10,490 bases of DNA. It comes from JAKFWF01 sp031365375. Lineage in GTDB: Bacteria > Pseudomonadota > Alphaproteobacteria > Rhizobiales > Hyphomicrobiaceae. Each line of letters begins with the position of its first letter. Position 1 is the stretch's first letter. A program made the position numbers and the translations under genes. A model generated the notes under the pieces. The model was not told where the DNA came from. It searched no databases and worked only from the letters and a program-made list of their open reading frames with translations. Shown piece after piece: positions 1 through 6,956 of the stretch. Location: positions 1 through 10,490 of the forward strand of contig JANLXZ010000368.1 of the NCBI GenBank assembly GCA_031365375.1, given 5' to 3'.

Positions 1-1269
1 TCGCAGTCGTGCCACAGCTGCAGGGGTATTGGGTATTACGTCCGGGCGATAAAGGAAAAATACCGGACGCTCGGCGATTCGAATATATCGCCGATCTTTC
101 ATGTACCGTGCCACGTCGTCGACCAGCTGATCGTCATCTTCATGCCGGTATTTCTGGCCAATCAAAATTTCCTGATCCAAGCCATCCCAACGCCGGCTCC
201 AGTTTTCATTGGCCCACATTATGCAAAATGGAAAATTGATCGTAGAATCTGCAACAAACGCATCCAACGGTCGTTCCAATAGTCTCTGACCGCTGAAATT
301 GTAATAGTAGAAGCAGAAACCGAAAAGCCCTGCAATTTGAGCTAATTCAATCTGCTTCTTCATAACGTCAGTTCCGTTTAACTCGTAGAACCCTAAATCT
401 CGAGGGATTCTTGGTTGGAAATGCCCTGCGAAGCGTGGCACGCCCCGCGAAACATTGCGCCATTCCGTAAATCCTTTCCCCCACCATTCATCATTTTCTT
501 TGATTGGATGAAACTGTGGCAGGTAGAAAGCGATGGCTTTCAACTTGCGTAAACCTGAACCTAAACGAGCGGTTTGCGCAAATTCTGGCGCGGCAGAAGT
601 GAACCGTCGAATTTCGCGGGGTACTGTTGTTTCGCTGGCAGGAGCTTTTGGTAGCCATCCGAAAAACGACCCGTATTCCAGAAATAGCAATAACGGGTTC
701 TTTCCACGATCTCGGGCAAGATACCTCTGCCAAACGTAATGAGCGTCAAAACTTTCCGACCCTTTACGGTCTTCGTAGATTCCGGTTTGGGAAAAATGCT
801 CATATGGATCCACCCCAGCCTTCGCAATGTCTGCATATCGATCCACATAATAGCGCGCGCTAAAATAGGCGTGCGGGGCGCGCTCGTGCGGATGCGCTGT
901 CATGTAATGGGCGAGGGCGCATTGCGCCTGCAGATCGAGCCCGTTTTCATTGGCGTACCAAATCGGATCAAAAAGAGCCGAAGGCGCATAGCCCATTTTT
1001 TCGCCGACCGTCAGGTAGTGGTGCAGCATGCTCATGCTGTCGACCCGAACGTCGTAGCGACGACGATACCACGATGGATCAAATACGAAGTTGGGCCGGT
1101 TGCCGAGATCTTCTCCAGTCTCGAGATAATGCGTCAGCGGATCGACCGAATCCGGTTCGCCAACCAGATATTTTGCATAGGATGCCTGATCGAACAGGCC
1201 AGATTTTCTGATAAAAACACTCATTTGATCAGGGTGTAGCGGCTCGAGTACGTGCGAAATATCGTTCAT
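1..1269 (-). CDS. WbsX-family glycosyltransferase (GH99-like domain), C-terminus beyond window
   Basis: The reverse strand is open from a stop at 1354-1356 to the left edge; 423 codons are visible from the ATG at 1267-1269. The protein has two parts. Residues 24-204 hold about five degenerate repeats of 37-40 residues built on FD..(W/Y)Y...Y and L.HYL..G. Residues 244-423 begin the WbsX/GH99-like domain: AFYLPQFHPIKENDEWW (247-263), GKGFTEWRNV (264-273), FCFYYYNFSG (318-327) and MWANENWSRRWDG (351-363) are hallmark motifs of this family. WbsX proteins are encoded in O-antigen, rhamnan and other surface polysaccharide clusters and are presumed cytoplasmic glycosyltransferases; acceptor and sugar cannot be read from the sequence. 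Neither this ATG nor the in-frame ATG at 1222-1224 has a good ribosome binding site, so the start is uncertain. The catalytic part is poorer in G+C than the rest of the window (301-360 is 40% by hand count), which suggests acquisition by transfer. Confidence 0.88.
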   Translation of the reverse strand, partial: MNDISHVLEPLHPDQMSVFIRKSGLFDQASYAKYLVGEPDSVDPLTHYLETGEDLGNRPNFVFDPSWYRRRYDVRVDSMSMLHHYLTVGEKMGYAPSALFDPIWYANENGLDLQAQCALAHYMTAHPHERAPHAYFSARYYVDRYADIAKAGVDPYEHFSQTGIYEDRKGSESFDAHYVWQRYLARDRGKNPLLLFLEYGSFFGWLPKAPASETTVPREIRRFTSAAPEFAQTARLGSGLRKLKAIAFYLPQFHPIKENDEWWGKGFTEWRNVSRGVPRFAGHFQPRIPRDLGFYELNGTDVMKKQIELAQIAGLFGFCFYYYNFSGQRLLERPLDAFVADSTINFPFCIMWANENWSRRWDGLDQEILIGQKYRHEDDDQLVDDVARYMKDRRYIRIAERPVFFLYRPDVIPNTPAAVARLR

Positions 1270-1462
1270 GAACGCGATCAATCCAAACAATGCATGAAAA
1301 ATCGACAGGTCGTCGCAATTCTGGGGAGAAAAACAAGCTCGAGCCGTCAGACGTCAACGTAATCTAAGATCAAATACGCTGGCATCGCGGCCGTGAACAG
1401 GTTTGTCTCTCGCCGCTGTCCAATGCAAGGATGGCAGTGCCGTCGTGCATACATAGCGGTGG

Positions 1463-1485
1463 ATGGTGTCGCAAACGAGCACCAT
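1463..1485 (+). promoter_or_regulatory. Hairpin / inverted repeat ahead of garD
   Basis: ATGGTGTCG (1463-1471) is followed by the loop CAAA and then CGA-G-CACCAT (1476-1485). The arms pair over nine bases with a single bulged G. The element ends 8 bp before the Shine-Dalgarno AGGGA (1494-1498) of garD. As DNA it reads as the inverted repeat ATGGTG-N11-CACCAT, a possible operator; as RNA it would be a leader hairpin. No regulator is encoded nearby, so the role is inferred. It is the only clear structure I found in the 236-bp divergent gap between the WbsX gene and garD; no convincing -35/-10 pair was seen there. Confidence 0.45.
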
Positions 1486-1505
1486 AGATACTCAGGGAAC
1501 CAACG

Positions 1506-3068
1506 ATGCCGAACACAGCTGATCTGTCGCCGCTTTTCATTCGCATGCATTCGGCAGACAACGTGGCGATCGTTGCCAACGAAGGCGGTCTACCGGCGGG
1601 AGCGCGCTTTGGGTGTGGGTTGGAGCTCACGGAGCGTGTGCCGCAGGGCCATAAGGTGGCACTTTTCGATATTGGTGAAGGTACGCCGGTCGTGCGCTAT
1701 GGCGTTATTATTGGTCATGCGCTGCGCGCCATAACGGCTGGCGGTTGGGTCAATGAACGGGTGTTGCGGATGCCGTCGGCGCCCGACCTAACCGACTTGG
1801 CGATCGCCGATCGGCCTCCACCACAACTCGCGCCGCTGGACGGCTACACCTTTCAGGGCTTTCGCAACCCTGACGGCTCGGTTGGTACACGCAATATCCT
1901 GGCGATTACGACGACTGTCCAGTGCGTTTCCGGCGTCGTTGAATTTGCAGTCCGTCGCATTAAACAAGAGCTTTTGCCCCGGTTTCCGAACGTCGATGAC
2001 GTTATCGGTATCGAGCACACATACGGTTGTGGTGTGGCGATCGATGCGCCAGGTGCTGCCATTCCAATTCGTACGCTCCGCAACATTAGCCGCAATCCGA
2101 ATTTTGCGGGCACCACGATGGTGGTTAGTCTCGGTTGCGAAAAGCTGCAGCCGGAGCGGTTACTGCCAAGCGATACATTGCCGGGCCCTCACGGATCGGC
2201 AGCTCAATACGGACTTGTTACACTGCAGGATGAGGTGCACGTCGGGTTCGATGCCATGATCAGATCGATCATGACAATGGCCGAAGGGTATCTTGCGAAG
2301 CTCAATCTGCGCCGCCGGGTGACCTGTCCGGCCTCGGATCTGGTCGTGGGCGTCCAGTGTGGAGGCAGCGACGCATTTTCGGGAGTCACTGCGAACCCGG
2401 CCGTGGGTTTTGCATCCGATCTACTCGTTCGCTCGGGTGCGACAGTCATGTTTTCGGAAACCACGGAAGTGCGCGACGGCATCGATCAGCTGGTCGCGCG
2501 CGCGGCCAATCCACAGGTCGCGGAGGCGTTGATCCGGGAGATGGCTTGGTACGATCGTTATTTGGCGAACGGCGATGCCGATCGGAGCGCCAACACAACG
2601 CCTGGCAATAAGAAAGGCGGGCTATCTAACATCGTCGAAAAGGCGATGGGATCGATCGTGAAATCGGGAACTGCTCCGATTTCCGGCGTCATATCGCCCG
2701 GCGATCGTGCTGCTTCTAAGGGGCTCTTGTACGCGACAACGCCAGCGAGCGATTTCATCTGCGGCACGTTACAACTCGCTGCCGGCATGAATGTGCACGT
2801 ATTCACGACGGGTCGCGGCACACCCTATGGATTGGCTCAAGTTCCGGTCATAAAGGTGGCCACGCGAAGCGATCTTGCGCGCCGCTGGCACGATCTGATG
2901 GACCTCGATGCCGGTCGCATTGCAACTGGCCAAATGACGATCGAGGCGGTCGGGAGGGAGCTTTTCCAGCTGATTTTGGATGTCGCCAGCGGTGATAAGA
3001 AAACCTGGTCTGAACAGTGGAAACTACATAACGCGCTCGCGCTATTCAATCCTGGCCCGGTAACCTAA
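1506..3068 (+). CDS. garD: Galactarate dehydratase (UxaA/GarD family)
   Basis: Predicted to dehydrate galactarate (mucate) to 5-dehydro-4-deoxy-D-glucarate, a cytoplasmic, metal-dependent step of hexarate catabolism. The 520-residue length matches E. coli GarD (about 523), and similarity as I recall that sequence runs end to end. An N-terminal SAF-like domain (about 11-92, with NVAIVANEGGLPAG and PQGHKVALFDI) is followed by the UxaA core starting at GYTFQGFRNPDGSVGTRN (from residue 113), with TYGCGVAI (C175), LGCEKLQPERLL (C211) and VGVQCGGSDAFSGVTANP (C285). The end HNALALFNPGPVT matches the GarD terminus. These features favour galactarate over the shorter altronate dehydratase UxaA. The ATG has AGGGA at 1494-1498, spaced 7 nt. 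The usual partners (aldolase, reductase, transporter, regulator) are absent here, so it is either solitary or served by genes elsewhere. It converges with the M15 gene, leaving only 19 bp between stops. Confidence 0.93.
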   Translation: MPNTADLSPLFIRMHSADNVAIVANEGGLPAGARFGCGLELTERVPQGHKVALFDIGEGTPVVRYGVIIGHALRAITAGGWVNERVLRMPSAPDLTDLAIADRPPPQLAPLDGYTFQGFRNPDGSVGTRNILAITTTVQCVSGVVEFAVRRIKQELLPRFPNVDDVIGIEHTYGCGVAIDAPGAAIPIRTLRNISRNPNFAGTTMVVSLGCEKLQPERLLPSDTLPGPHGSAAQYGLVTLQDEVHVGFDAMIRSIMTMAEGYLAKLNLRRRVTCPASDLVVGVQCGGSDAFSGVTANPAVGFASDLLVRSGATVMFSETTEVRDGIDQLVARAANPQVAEALIREMAWYDRYLANGDADRSANTTPGNKKGGLSNIVEKAMGSIVKSGTAPISGVISPGDRAASKGLLYATTPASDFICGTLQLAAGMNVHVFTTGRGTPYGLAQVPVIKVATRSDLARRWHDLMDLDAGRIATGQMTIEAVGRELFQLILDVASGDKKTWSEQWKLHNALALFNPGPVT

Positions 3069-3087
3069 ACTGTCCCGTGCGCTCCTA

Positions 3088-3912
3088 TCAGCGCGCTTGA
3101 GGTATGCCGAGCAATTCTGGTCGATACTCGAAGTGCATCGTATCGTAGTGCCACCATTTGCCGCCCCATATGAAGCCGTTCTCCTCGAAGATCTTCACGA
3201 TCTCGTTGGGGATTTTGTTCTGATAAGCTACCGCGCCTCCCTTGCTCCAACGCCAATAATGAGCGTGCTTTGTCGCTATATCGACGGCGATGCCGTAGCC
3301 ATGGGCGCTTCGCTGCATCGATCCCGCAATAGGCCGGCAAACGAACGTGCCTTCCGACGGTTTGAGATACGCGTCCAGGCTGGCTGGCAGTTGGTCGAGC
3401 GCGCGACTGATCGTAGATAGTTTTTCCGCGACGCCGTTAATCTTCGAAATCCGAAGTTTCTGTCCTGCTTTGCGCGGCAGCCATACGATCTCCACAAGAT
3501 TTTCCGCCACTTCACCTTTCGCGCAATCGCCGTACATCTTGGTAAAGAACGCTGCATTGCGTGCCCGGCCGGGATCGCTGTTGGCAACGGGCGGTGCCGA
3601 TACCTCTCCGATCGGGTAGGGGATTGCCAACATATCCTTCAGATCAGGTCCGACCAGCCACTGGTCGAAAGGCTTGATCCCGCGCCCGTCATCGATTTGC
3701 ATCCGCGTCCCATCTTTCCAGATGAGATCGTTACCTTCGATCGCTGTCAGGTGATCCGGGTAGGCGCGTAAGAGTTGTTCGGCGGCACTTTGTGCGATCG
3801 CCGGTGGTGACGAAATGGCGCACACCAAAACAGCGGCGCCAAACATCGCTGCACAAATTGAGATCCGCCGCATGCGAACAATCCAACCGCCTGCAATTGT
3901 CTGATCATCCAT
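3088..3912 (-). CDS. Secreted M15-family peptidase (D-Ala-D-Ala carboxypeptidase-like)
   Basis: A 274-residue protein, likely a zinc peptidase acting on peptidoglycan stem peptides in the periplasm. Residues 14-40 form a signal peptide: basic RR, hydrophobic core, and cleavage after AIA at residue 40. The C-terminal third carries the M15/VanY zinc signature: SAHGYGIAVDI gives ligands H204 and D211, and WWHYDTMHFEYRPE gives H260, with H255 and D257 as likely active-site neighbours. The middle part (about 45-195) contains WLVGPDLKDMLAIPYP and is not recognised as a separate domain. The start at 3912 has AAGGA upstream at long spacing (11 nt); the ATG at 3871-3873 (residue 14) would give a more compact signal peptide, so either is possible. 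It is divergent from ppx and convergent with garD, hence a single-gene transcript. The exact substrate (carboxypeptidase or endopeptidase) cannot be told. Confidence 0.85.
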   Translation of the reverse strand: MDDQTIAGGWIVRMRRISICAAMFGAAVLVCAISSPPAIAQSAAEQLLRAYPDHLTAIEGNDLIWKDGTRMQIDDGRGIKPFDQWLVGPDLKDMLAIPYPIGEVSAPPVANSDPGRARNAAFFTKMYGDCAKGEVAENLVEIVWLPRKAGQKLRISKINGVAEKLSTISRALDQLPASLDAYLKPSEGTFVCRPIAGSMQRSAHGYGIAVDIATKHAHYWRWSKGGAVAYQNKIPNEIVKIFEENGFIWGGKWWHYDTMHFEYRPELLGIPQAR

Positions 3913-3926
3913 TTCCGGATGCTTCC

Positions 3927-3954
3927 TTGTCCGACGGCCACAAGCTGTTACAAT
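3927..3954 (+). promoter_or_regulatory. Candidate sigma-70 promoter for ppx-rlmE-EamA
   Basis: TTGTCC (3927-3932) and TACAAT (3949-3954) are separated by 16 bp and match the -35 and -10 consensus at 4 and 5 of 6 positions. They lie in the 132-bp gap between the divergent M15 and ppx genes, which would put transcription start near 3961, some 85 nt ahead of the ppx ATG. It is the best match seen in that gap; no activator or repressor site is evident. Confidence 0.4.
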
Positions 3955-4044
3955 GGTTCCAAGATGAAACCAGGGCGATGCCTGAAGACGGAGTTTTCCC
4001 CGACAGCTTTAGGCTGAAGGTGGATCTCGCGCCAGGCACTGGGG

Positions 4045-5229
4045 ATGGACGTGCAGGGAGCTAGCGACGACGACATTCCGGGCGGAGCCAAGGCTCTGAA
4101 AGCCACGGCAGATTCAGCCTCCGCTTTCGGAGGAGGGTTGAACCGCGAGCCGCGCAGCGCGAAAGCCAATGGATACCGTGGGTATTCCAGCAGCGGTAAT
4201 GGCGCAACCTATGCCGCGCTCGATCTCGGGACCAACAATTGCCGGCTGCTTGTTGCCCGGCCGTCGCGACGTGGTTTCGTGGTGGTCGATGCATTCTCCC
4301 GCATCATTCGATTGGGCGAAGGAATTGGCGCCAGCGGACGATTGTCGGCCGGTGCAATGGACCGCACCGCGGACGCGCTCCGGGTATGCGCGACGAAAAT
4401 TGCGCGTCATGGCGTCAGCAGGTCTCGGTTGGTTGCGACCGAAGCGTGCCGGGTAGCCGTGAACGGCGGCGATTTTCTCGCACGTGTGCAGCAAGACATT
4501 GGCCTCGATATAGAGTTGCTGTCTTGCGAGGAGGAAGCAAAGCTGGCCGTGTCCGGTTGTGCGTCGCTGCTCGATACGAATTCCGATTTGGCTTTGGTGT
4601 TCGATATCGGCGGTGGCTCGACAGAGCTGATATGGCTCGATCTCAATCTGCGTAAGAAGCCGTGGCGGCGAGGCACTCCTGACCGGCTCGAAGCTCATGC
4701 GTGTATCGCGGCCTGGACGTCGTTGCCGGTCGGTGTTGTCAATCTCGCCGACCGCTTTGATGGCCGCAGCGTCGATGCCAGTGCCTTCGAGGCGATGGTC
4801 GGGGAAGTGACGGCTTTAATCGCACCATTCGAGGCTGAGCATGGGTTCGGTGCCAGGCTGAAAAATGAAAAAGCGCATCTGCTCGGCACCTCAGGTACGG
4901 TTACGACACTCGCCGGCATTAAGCTCGGCTTGCCGCGTTATGACCGTTCGCGCGTCGACGGTATATGGCTGGCGACAGAGGACATGCGGCGCGTGAGCTA
5001 TAATTTGGTTGCCAAAACCTATGACGAACGGATCGCCGAGCCGTGTGTCGGCCGCGAACGTGCCGATCTCGTTTTGGCCGGCTGTGCGATCCTCGAAGCG
5101 TTGGTTCGATTTTGGCCAACCGAGCGGTTGCGCGTCGCGGATCGAGGCTTGCGGGAAGGAATTCTCGCCACCCTCATGAGTGAAGACGGACATCATCGCG
5201 GCCAGAGCAACAATCTGTCTGCGCGCTAG
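4045..5229 (+). CDS. Ppx/GppA-family phosphatase (exopolyphosphatase / pppGpp phosphohydrolase)
   Basis: An ASKHA-fold phosphohydrolase of 394 residues, expected in the cytoplasm to remove terminal phosphate from polyphosphate or pppGpp; the sequence cannot say which. Phosphate-1 loop: YAALDLGTNNCRLLVARP, with D60. ATEACR (E133) and SCEEEAKLAVSG (E162-E164) match conserved acidic segments. Phosphate-2 loop: VFDIGGGSTELIWLDL, with D187. A third glycine-rich motif, LLGTSGTVTTLAG, and a C-terminal LRVADRGLREGIL follow. The protein is shorter than the roughly 500-residue gamma-proteobacterial Ppx/GppA, in line with alphaproteobacterial forms lacking the C-terminal HD-like part. The first about 54 residues are low-complexity and unconserved. 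ATG 4045 is the first start after an in-frame stop at 4015-4017 but lacks a well-spaced Shine-Dalgarno, so translation might begin later. The rlmE ribosome binding site overlaps its stop codon. Confidence 0.88.
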   Translation: MDVQGASDDDIPGGAKALKATADSASAFGGGLNREPRSAKANGYRGYSSSGNGATYAALDLGTNNCRLLVARPSRRGFVVVDAFSRIIRLGEGIGASGRLSAGAMDRTADALRVCATKIARHGVSRSRLVATEACRVAVNGGDFLARVQQDIGLDIELLSCEEEAKLAVSGCASLLDTNSDLALVFDIGGGSTELIWLDLNLRKKPWRRGTPDRLEAHACIAAWTSLPVGVVNLADRFDGRSVDASAFEAMVGEVTALIAPFEAEHGFGARLKNEKAHLLGTSGTVTTLAGIKLGLPRYDRSRVDGIWLATEDMRRVSYNLVAKTYDERIAEPCVGRERADLVLAGCAILEALVRFWPTERLRVADRGLREGILATLMSEDGHHRGQSNNLSAR

Positions 5230-5242
5230 GAACAAGTAATCG

Positions 5243-5974
5243 ATGGCGAAGATATCAAAGCACGGTGGCGGCGGTCCCGAAATCGGGATGCGGCAGCTCA
5301 AGGTCCGTGTGAAATCAACGAAAAAGCGCACGCTGGCATCGCGGCGCTGGCTCGAACGTCAGTTGAACGATCCGTACGTTGTGGCCGCCAAGCGGGAAGG
5401 TTGGCGGTCAAGGGCTGCCTACAAGCTCATGGAGCTCGACGACAAGCTCAACTTCCTCAAGCCTGGGCATCGCGTGATCGATCTGGGGGCGGCACCCGGT
5501 GGTTGGTCGCAATTGGCAGCTGATCGCGTTCGATCGACGGAAGCGCTGGGTGAACAGGGGCAAGTGATCGCCATCGATATCAGTGTGATGGAGGCCATTC
5601 CGGGTGTCGTGATCTTGCATCTGGATTTCATGGCGGACGAAGCGCCAGGCCTGCTCGTTTCACTGCTACGTGGCGGCAAGGCCGATATCGTGCTGACCGA
5701 CATGGCGGCGCCGGCGAGTGGGCACACGCGCACCGACCACATGCGGATCATGGGTCTGGCGGAGGCAGCAGGTGCATTTGCAGCGGAAGTTTTGGCGCCC
5801 GGTGGCGTTTTCGTTGCGAAAGTGCTGCAGGGCGGAACGGAACGCGAGCTGCTTAATCAACTCAAGCGCGATTTCACGAGCGTCAAACACGTAAAGCCGC
5901 CAGCCAGCCGCGCCGATAGTGCCGAGCTCTATGTGGTCGCAACCGGTTTTCGCGGCGCTGCCGTCGCCGAATAG
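5243..5974 (+). CDS. rlmE: 23S rRNA (uridine-2552) 2'-O-methyltransferase RlmE (FtsJ/RrmJ)
   Basis: SAM-dependent methyltransferase that methylates the ribose of U2552 in the A loop of 23S rRNA, a late step in 50S assembly. The RrmJ fold is complete: SAM motif DLGAAPGGWSQ (from D80) and the catalytic K-D-K-E tetrad at K61 (RSRAAYKL), D153 (LTDMAAP), K193 (FVAKVLQGG) and E228 (SAELYVVATGF). At 243 residues it is longer than the 209-residue E. coli enzyme because of a basic, Gly-rich N-terminal extension of about 25-30 residues ahead of SRRWLERQLNDPY; such extensions occur in alphaproteobacterial RlmE and may bind RNA (inference). The ATG has AGGAA at 5228-5232, overlapping the ppx stop, 10 nt spacing. 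The 13-bp gap after ppx argues for one transcript and possible translational coupling. Confidence 0.95.
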   Translation: MAKISKHGGGGPEIGMRQLKVRVKSTKKRTLASRRWLERQLNDPYVVAAKREGWRSRAAYKLMELDDKLNFLKPGHRVIDLGAAPGGWSQLAADRVRSTEALGEQGQVIAIDISVMEAIPGVVILHLDFMADEAPGLLVSLLRGGKADIVLTDMAAPASGHTRTDHMRIMGLAEAAGAFAAEVLAPGGVFVAKVLQGGTERELLNQLKRDFTSVKHVKPPASRADSAELYVVATGFRGAAVAE

Positions 5975-5995
5975 TGCAAGGGGCGACGCAAATTC

Positions 5996-6868
5996 ATGTG
6001 GCGGATGTGGCTCGCCGCCCTGTTCTGGGGCCTGAACTGGCCGGCTGTAAAAATCATACTGACCGCCGCCTCTCCGTGGACGCTGCGTGCGGCGGGGCTC
6101 GCCTGCGGTGCTGCCATCTTGGCCGCCCTCACATTGGCATCGCGTCAGTCCTTCATGATTCCGCGCGGCGCGTGGCGTCATGTTATCGTGGCAGGGCTGC
6201 TCAATGTTGCTGGGTTCAATATTTTTGCGGTGTTTGCGCAGCTATCAATGCCGACGTCGCGAGCGGCGATCCTGACGTTCACGATGCCGTTCTGGGCGAC
6301 ATTGTTCGGTTGGATTGTCTTGCGTGACCCGATCGATCGTCTGCGGGCTCTTTCCCTCGCCATCGGTGCGTGCGGATTGGCGATACTATCACAATCGTTT
6401 TGGCCGCAAATCGGGGCGGGGCAATTGCCGCTCGGGCTCGTCTATGTCTTGGGAGCAGCGATCAGCTGGGCTGCGGGCACGGTTTACCTGAAGACGTATC
6501 CGATCCGGGCAGATCCGATGGCGATCACAACTTGGCAGGTGATCGTGGCGACTGTTGTCTGCACAGTGGGTATGCTGCTGTTTGAAGTCCCGCGCCTCGA
6601 CCTGTCGCAGCCGACGATAGCAACTGCCTTTGCTTATCACGTGGTTTTCCCCCAGGCGGTCGCCTACATTCTCTGGTTCGGTCTGATACGGCACGTTTCA
6701 TCCTCGACGGCGAGCCTTGGCACTCTGTTGGTGCCGGTATTCGGCGTCGCCGGCGCTATGGTCATTTTGGGCGATCGACCGAGCGCGACCGATTTTGCCG
6801 GCTTCGCGCTGCTGTTCGTGGCTGTGTTGACCGATCAATATTTTCGCGCAAAGAGGGTTGCGCACTGA
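5996..6868 (+). CDS. EamA/DMT-superfamily transporter
   Basis: An inner-membrane protein of 290 residues with about ten hydrophobic segments, arranged as two EamA repeats (about 1-135 and 145-285), the standard layout of the drug/metabolite transporter superfamily. Typical motifs are ALFWGLNWPAVKI at the start of the first half, SRAAILTFTMPFWATLFGWI late in it, and SSSTASLGTLLVPVFGVAGAM with the following GDRPSATDFAGFALL in the second half. Members mostly export small metabolites such as amino acids or toxic analogues; nothing here identifies the substrate. The ATG lies 21 bp after rlmE, in the same reading frame, with AAGGGG at 5978-5983 (12 nt spacing, rather long). It is likely the last gene of the ppx-rlmE transcript; a functional link to those two genes is not evident. 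Confidence 0.88.
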   Translation: MWRMWLAALFWGLNWPAVKIILTAASPWTLRAAGLACGAAILAALTLASRQSFMIPRGAWRHVIVAGLLNVAGFNIFAVFAQLSMPTSRAAILTFTMPFWATLFGWIVLRDPIDRLRALSLAIGACGLAILSQSFWPQIGAGQLPLGLVYVLGAAISWAAGTVYLKTYPIRADPMAITTWQVIVATVVCTVGMLLFEVPRLDLSQPTIATAFAYHVVFPQAVAYILWFGLIRHVSSSTASLGTLLVPVFGVAGAMVILGDRPSATDFAGFALLFVAVLTDQYFRAKRVAH

Positions 6869-6897
6869 TGAAAATCGGTTGCGACGGTCGGCCGTGC

Positions 6898-6924
6898 TTG
6901 CGATGTTCCCGCGCAGACTATACT
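6898..6924 (+). promoter_or_regulatory. Candidate promoter of the lemA-TPM operon
   Basis: TATACT (6919-6924) is a 5/6 match to the -10 box, with TTGCGA (6898-6903) upstream at a short 15-bp spacing. Transcription would begin near 6931, about 26 nt before the lemA start and just ahead of its Shine-Dalgarno GGAGGG (6943-6948). The 88-bp gap after the EamA gene holds no convincing terminator, so read-through from upstream is also possible. Confidence 0.35.
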
Positions 6925-6956
6925 TGAGACGCCTTGATCAGTGGAGGGATTTTCCC

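Noticed and set aside
739..1239. A 166-codon plus-strand open frame at the left
   Set aside because: It is the antisense shadow of the WbsX repeat region; the minus-strand frame has clear family motifs.
3077..3096. Stem GTGCGC / GCGCGC with an 8-nt loop between the convergent garD and M15 genes
   Set aside because: Six pairs with one wobble and no T run on either strand; it also overlaps the M15 stop codon. Too weak to call a bidirectional terminator.
4114..4698. A 194-codon minus-strand open frame
   Set aside because: It lies wholly inside ppx/gppA, whose motifs are intact, and shows no family features.
5666..6181. A 171-codon minus-strand open frame spanning the rlmE/EamA junction
   Set aside because: It overlaps two well-supported genes on the opposite strand and has no recognisable content.
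6877..6896. Small ACGG-TCGG-CCGT hairpin after the EamA gene
   Set aside because: Only four pairs and no T run, so not supported as a terminator.
6858..6956. Upstream extension of the lemA frame by 33 codons
   Set aside because: The Shine-Dalgarno GGAGGG and the lipoprotein signal peptide both place the start at 6957; the extension would bury the signal sequence.
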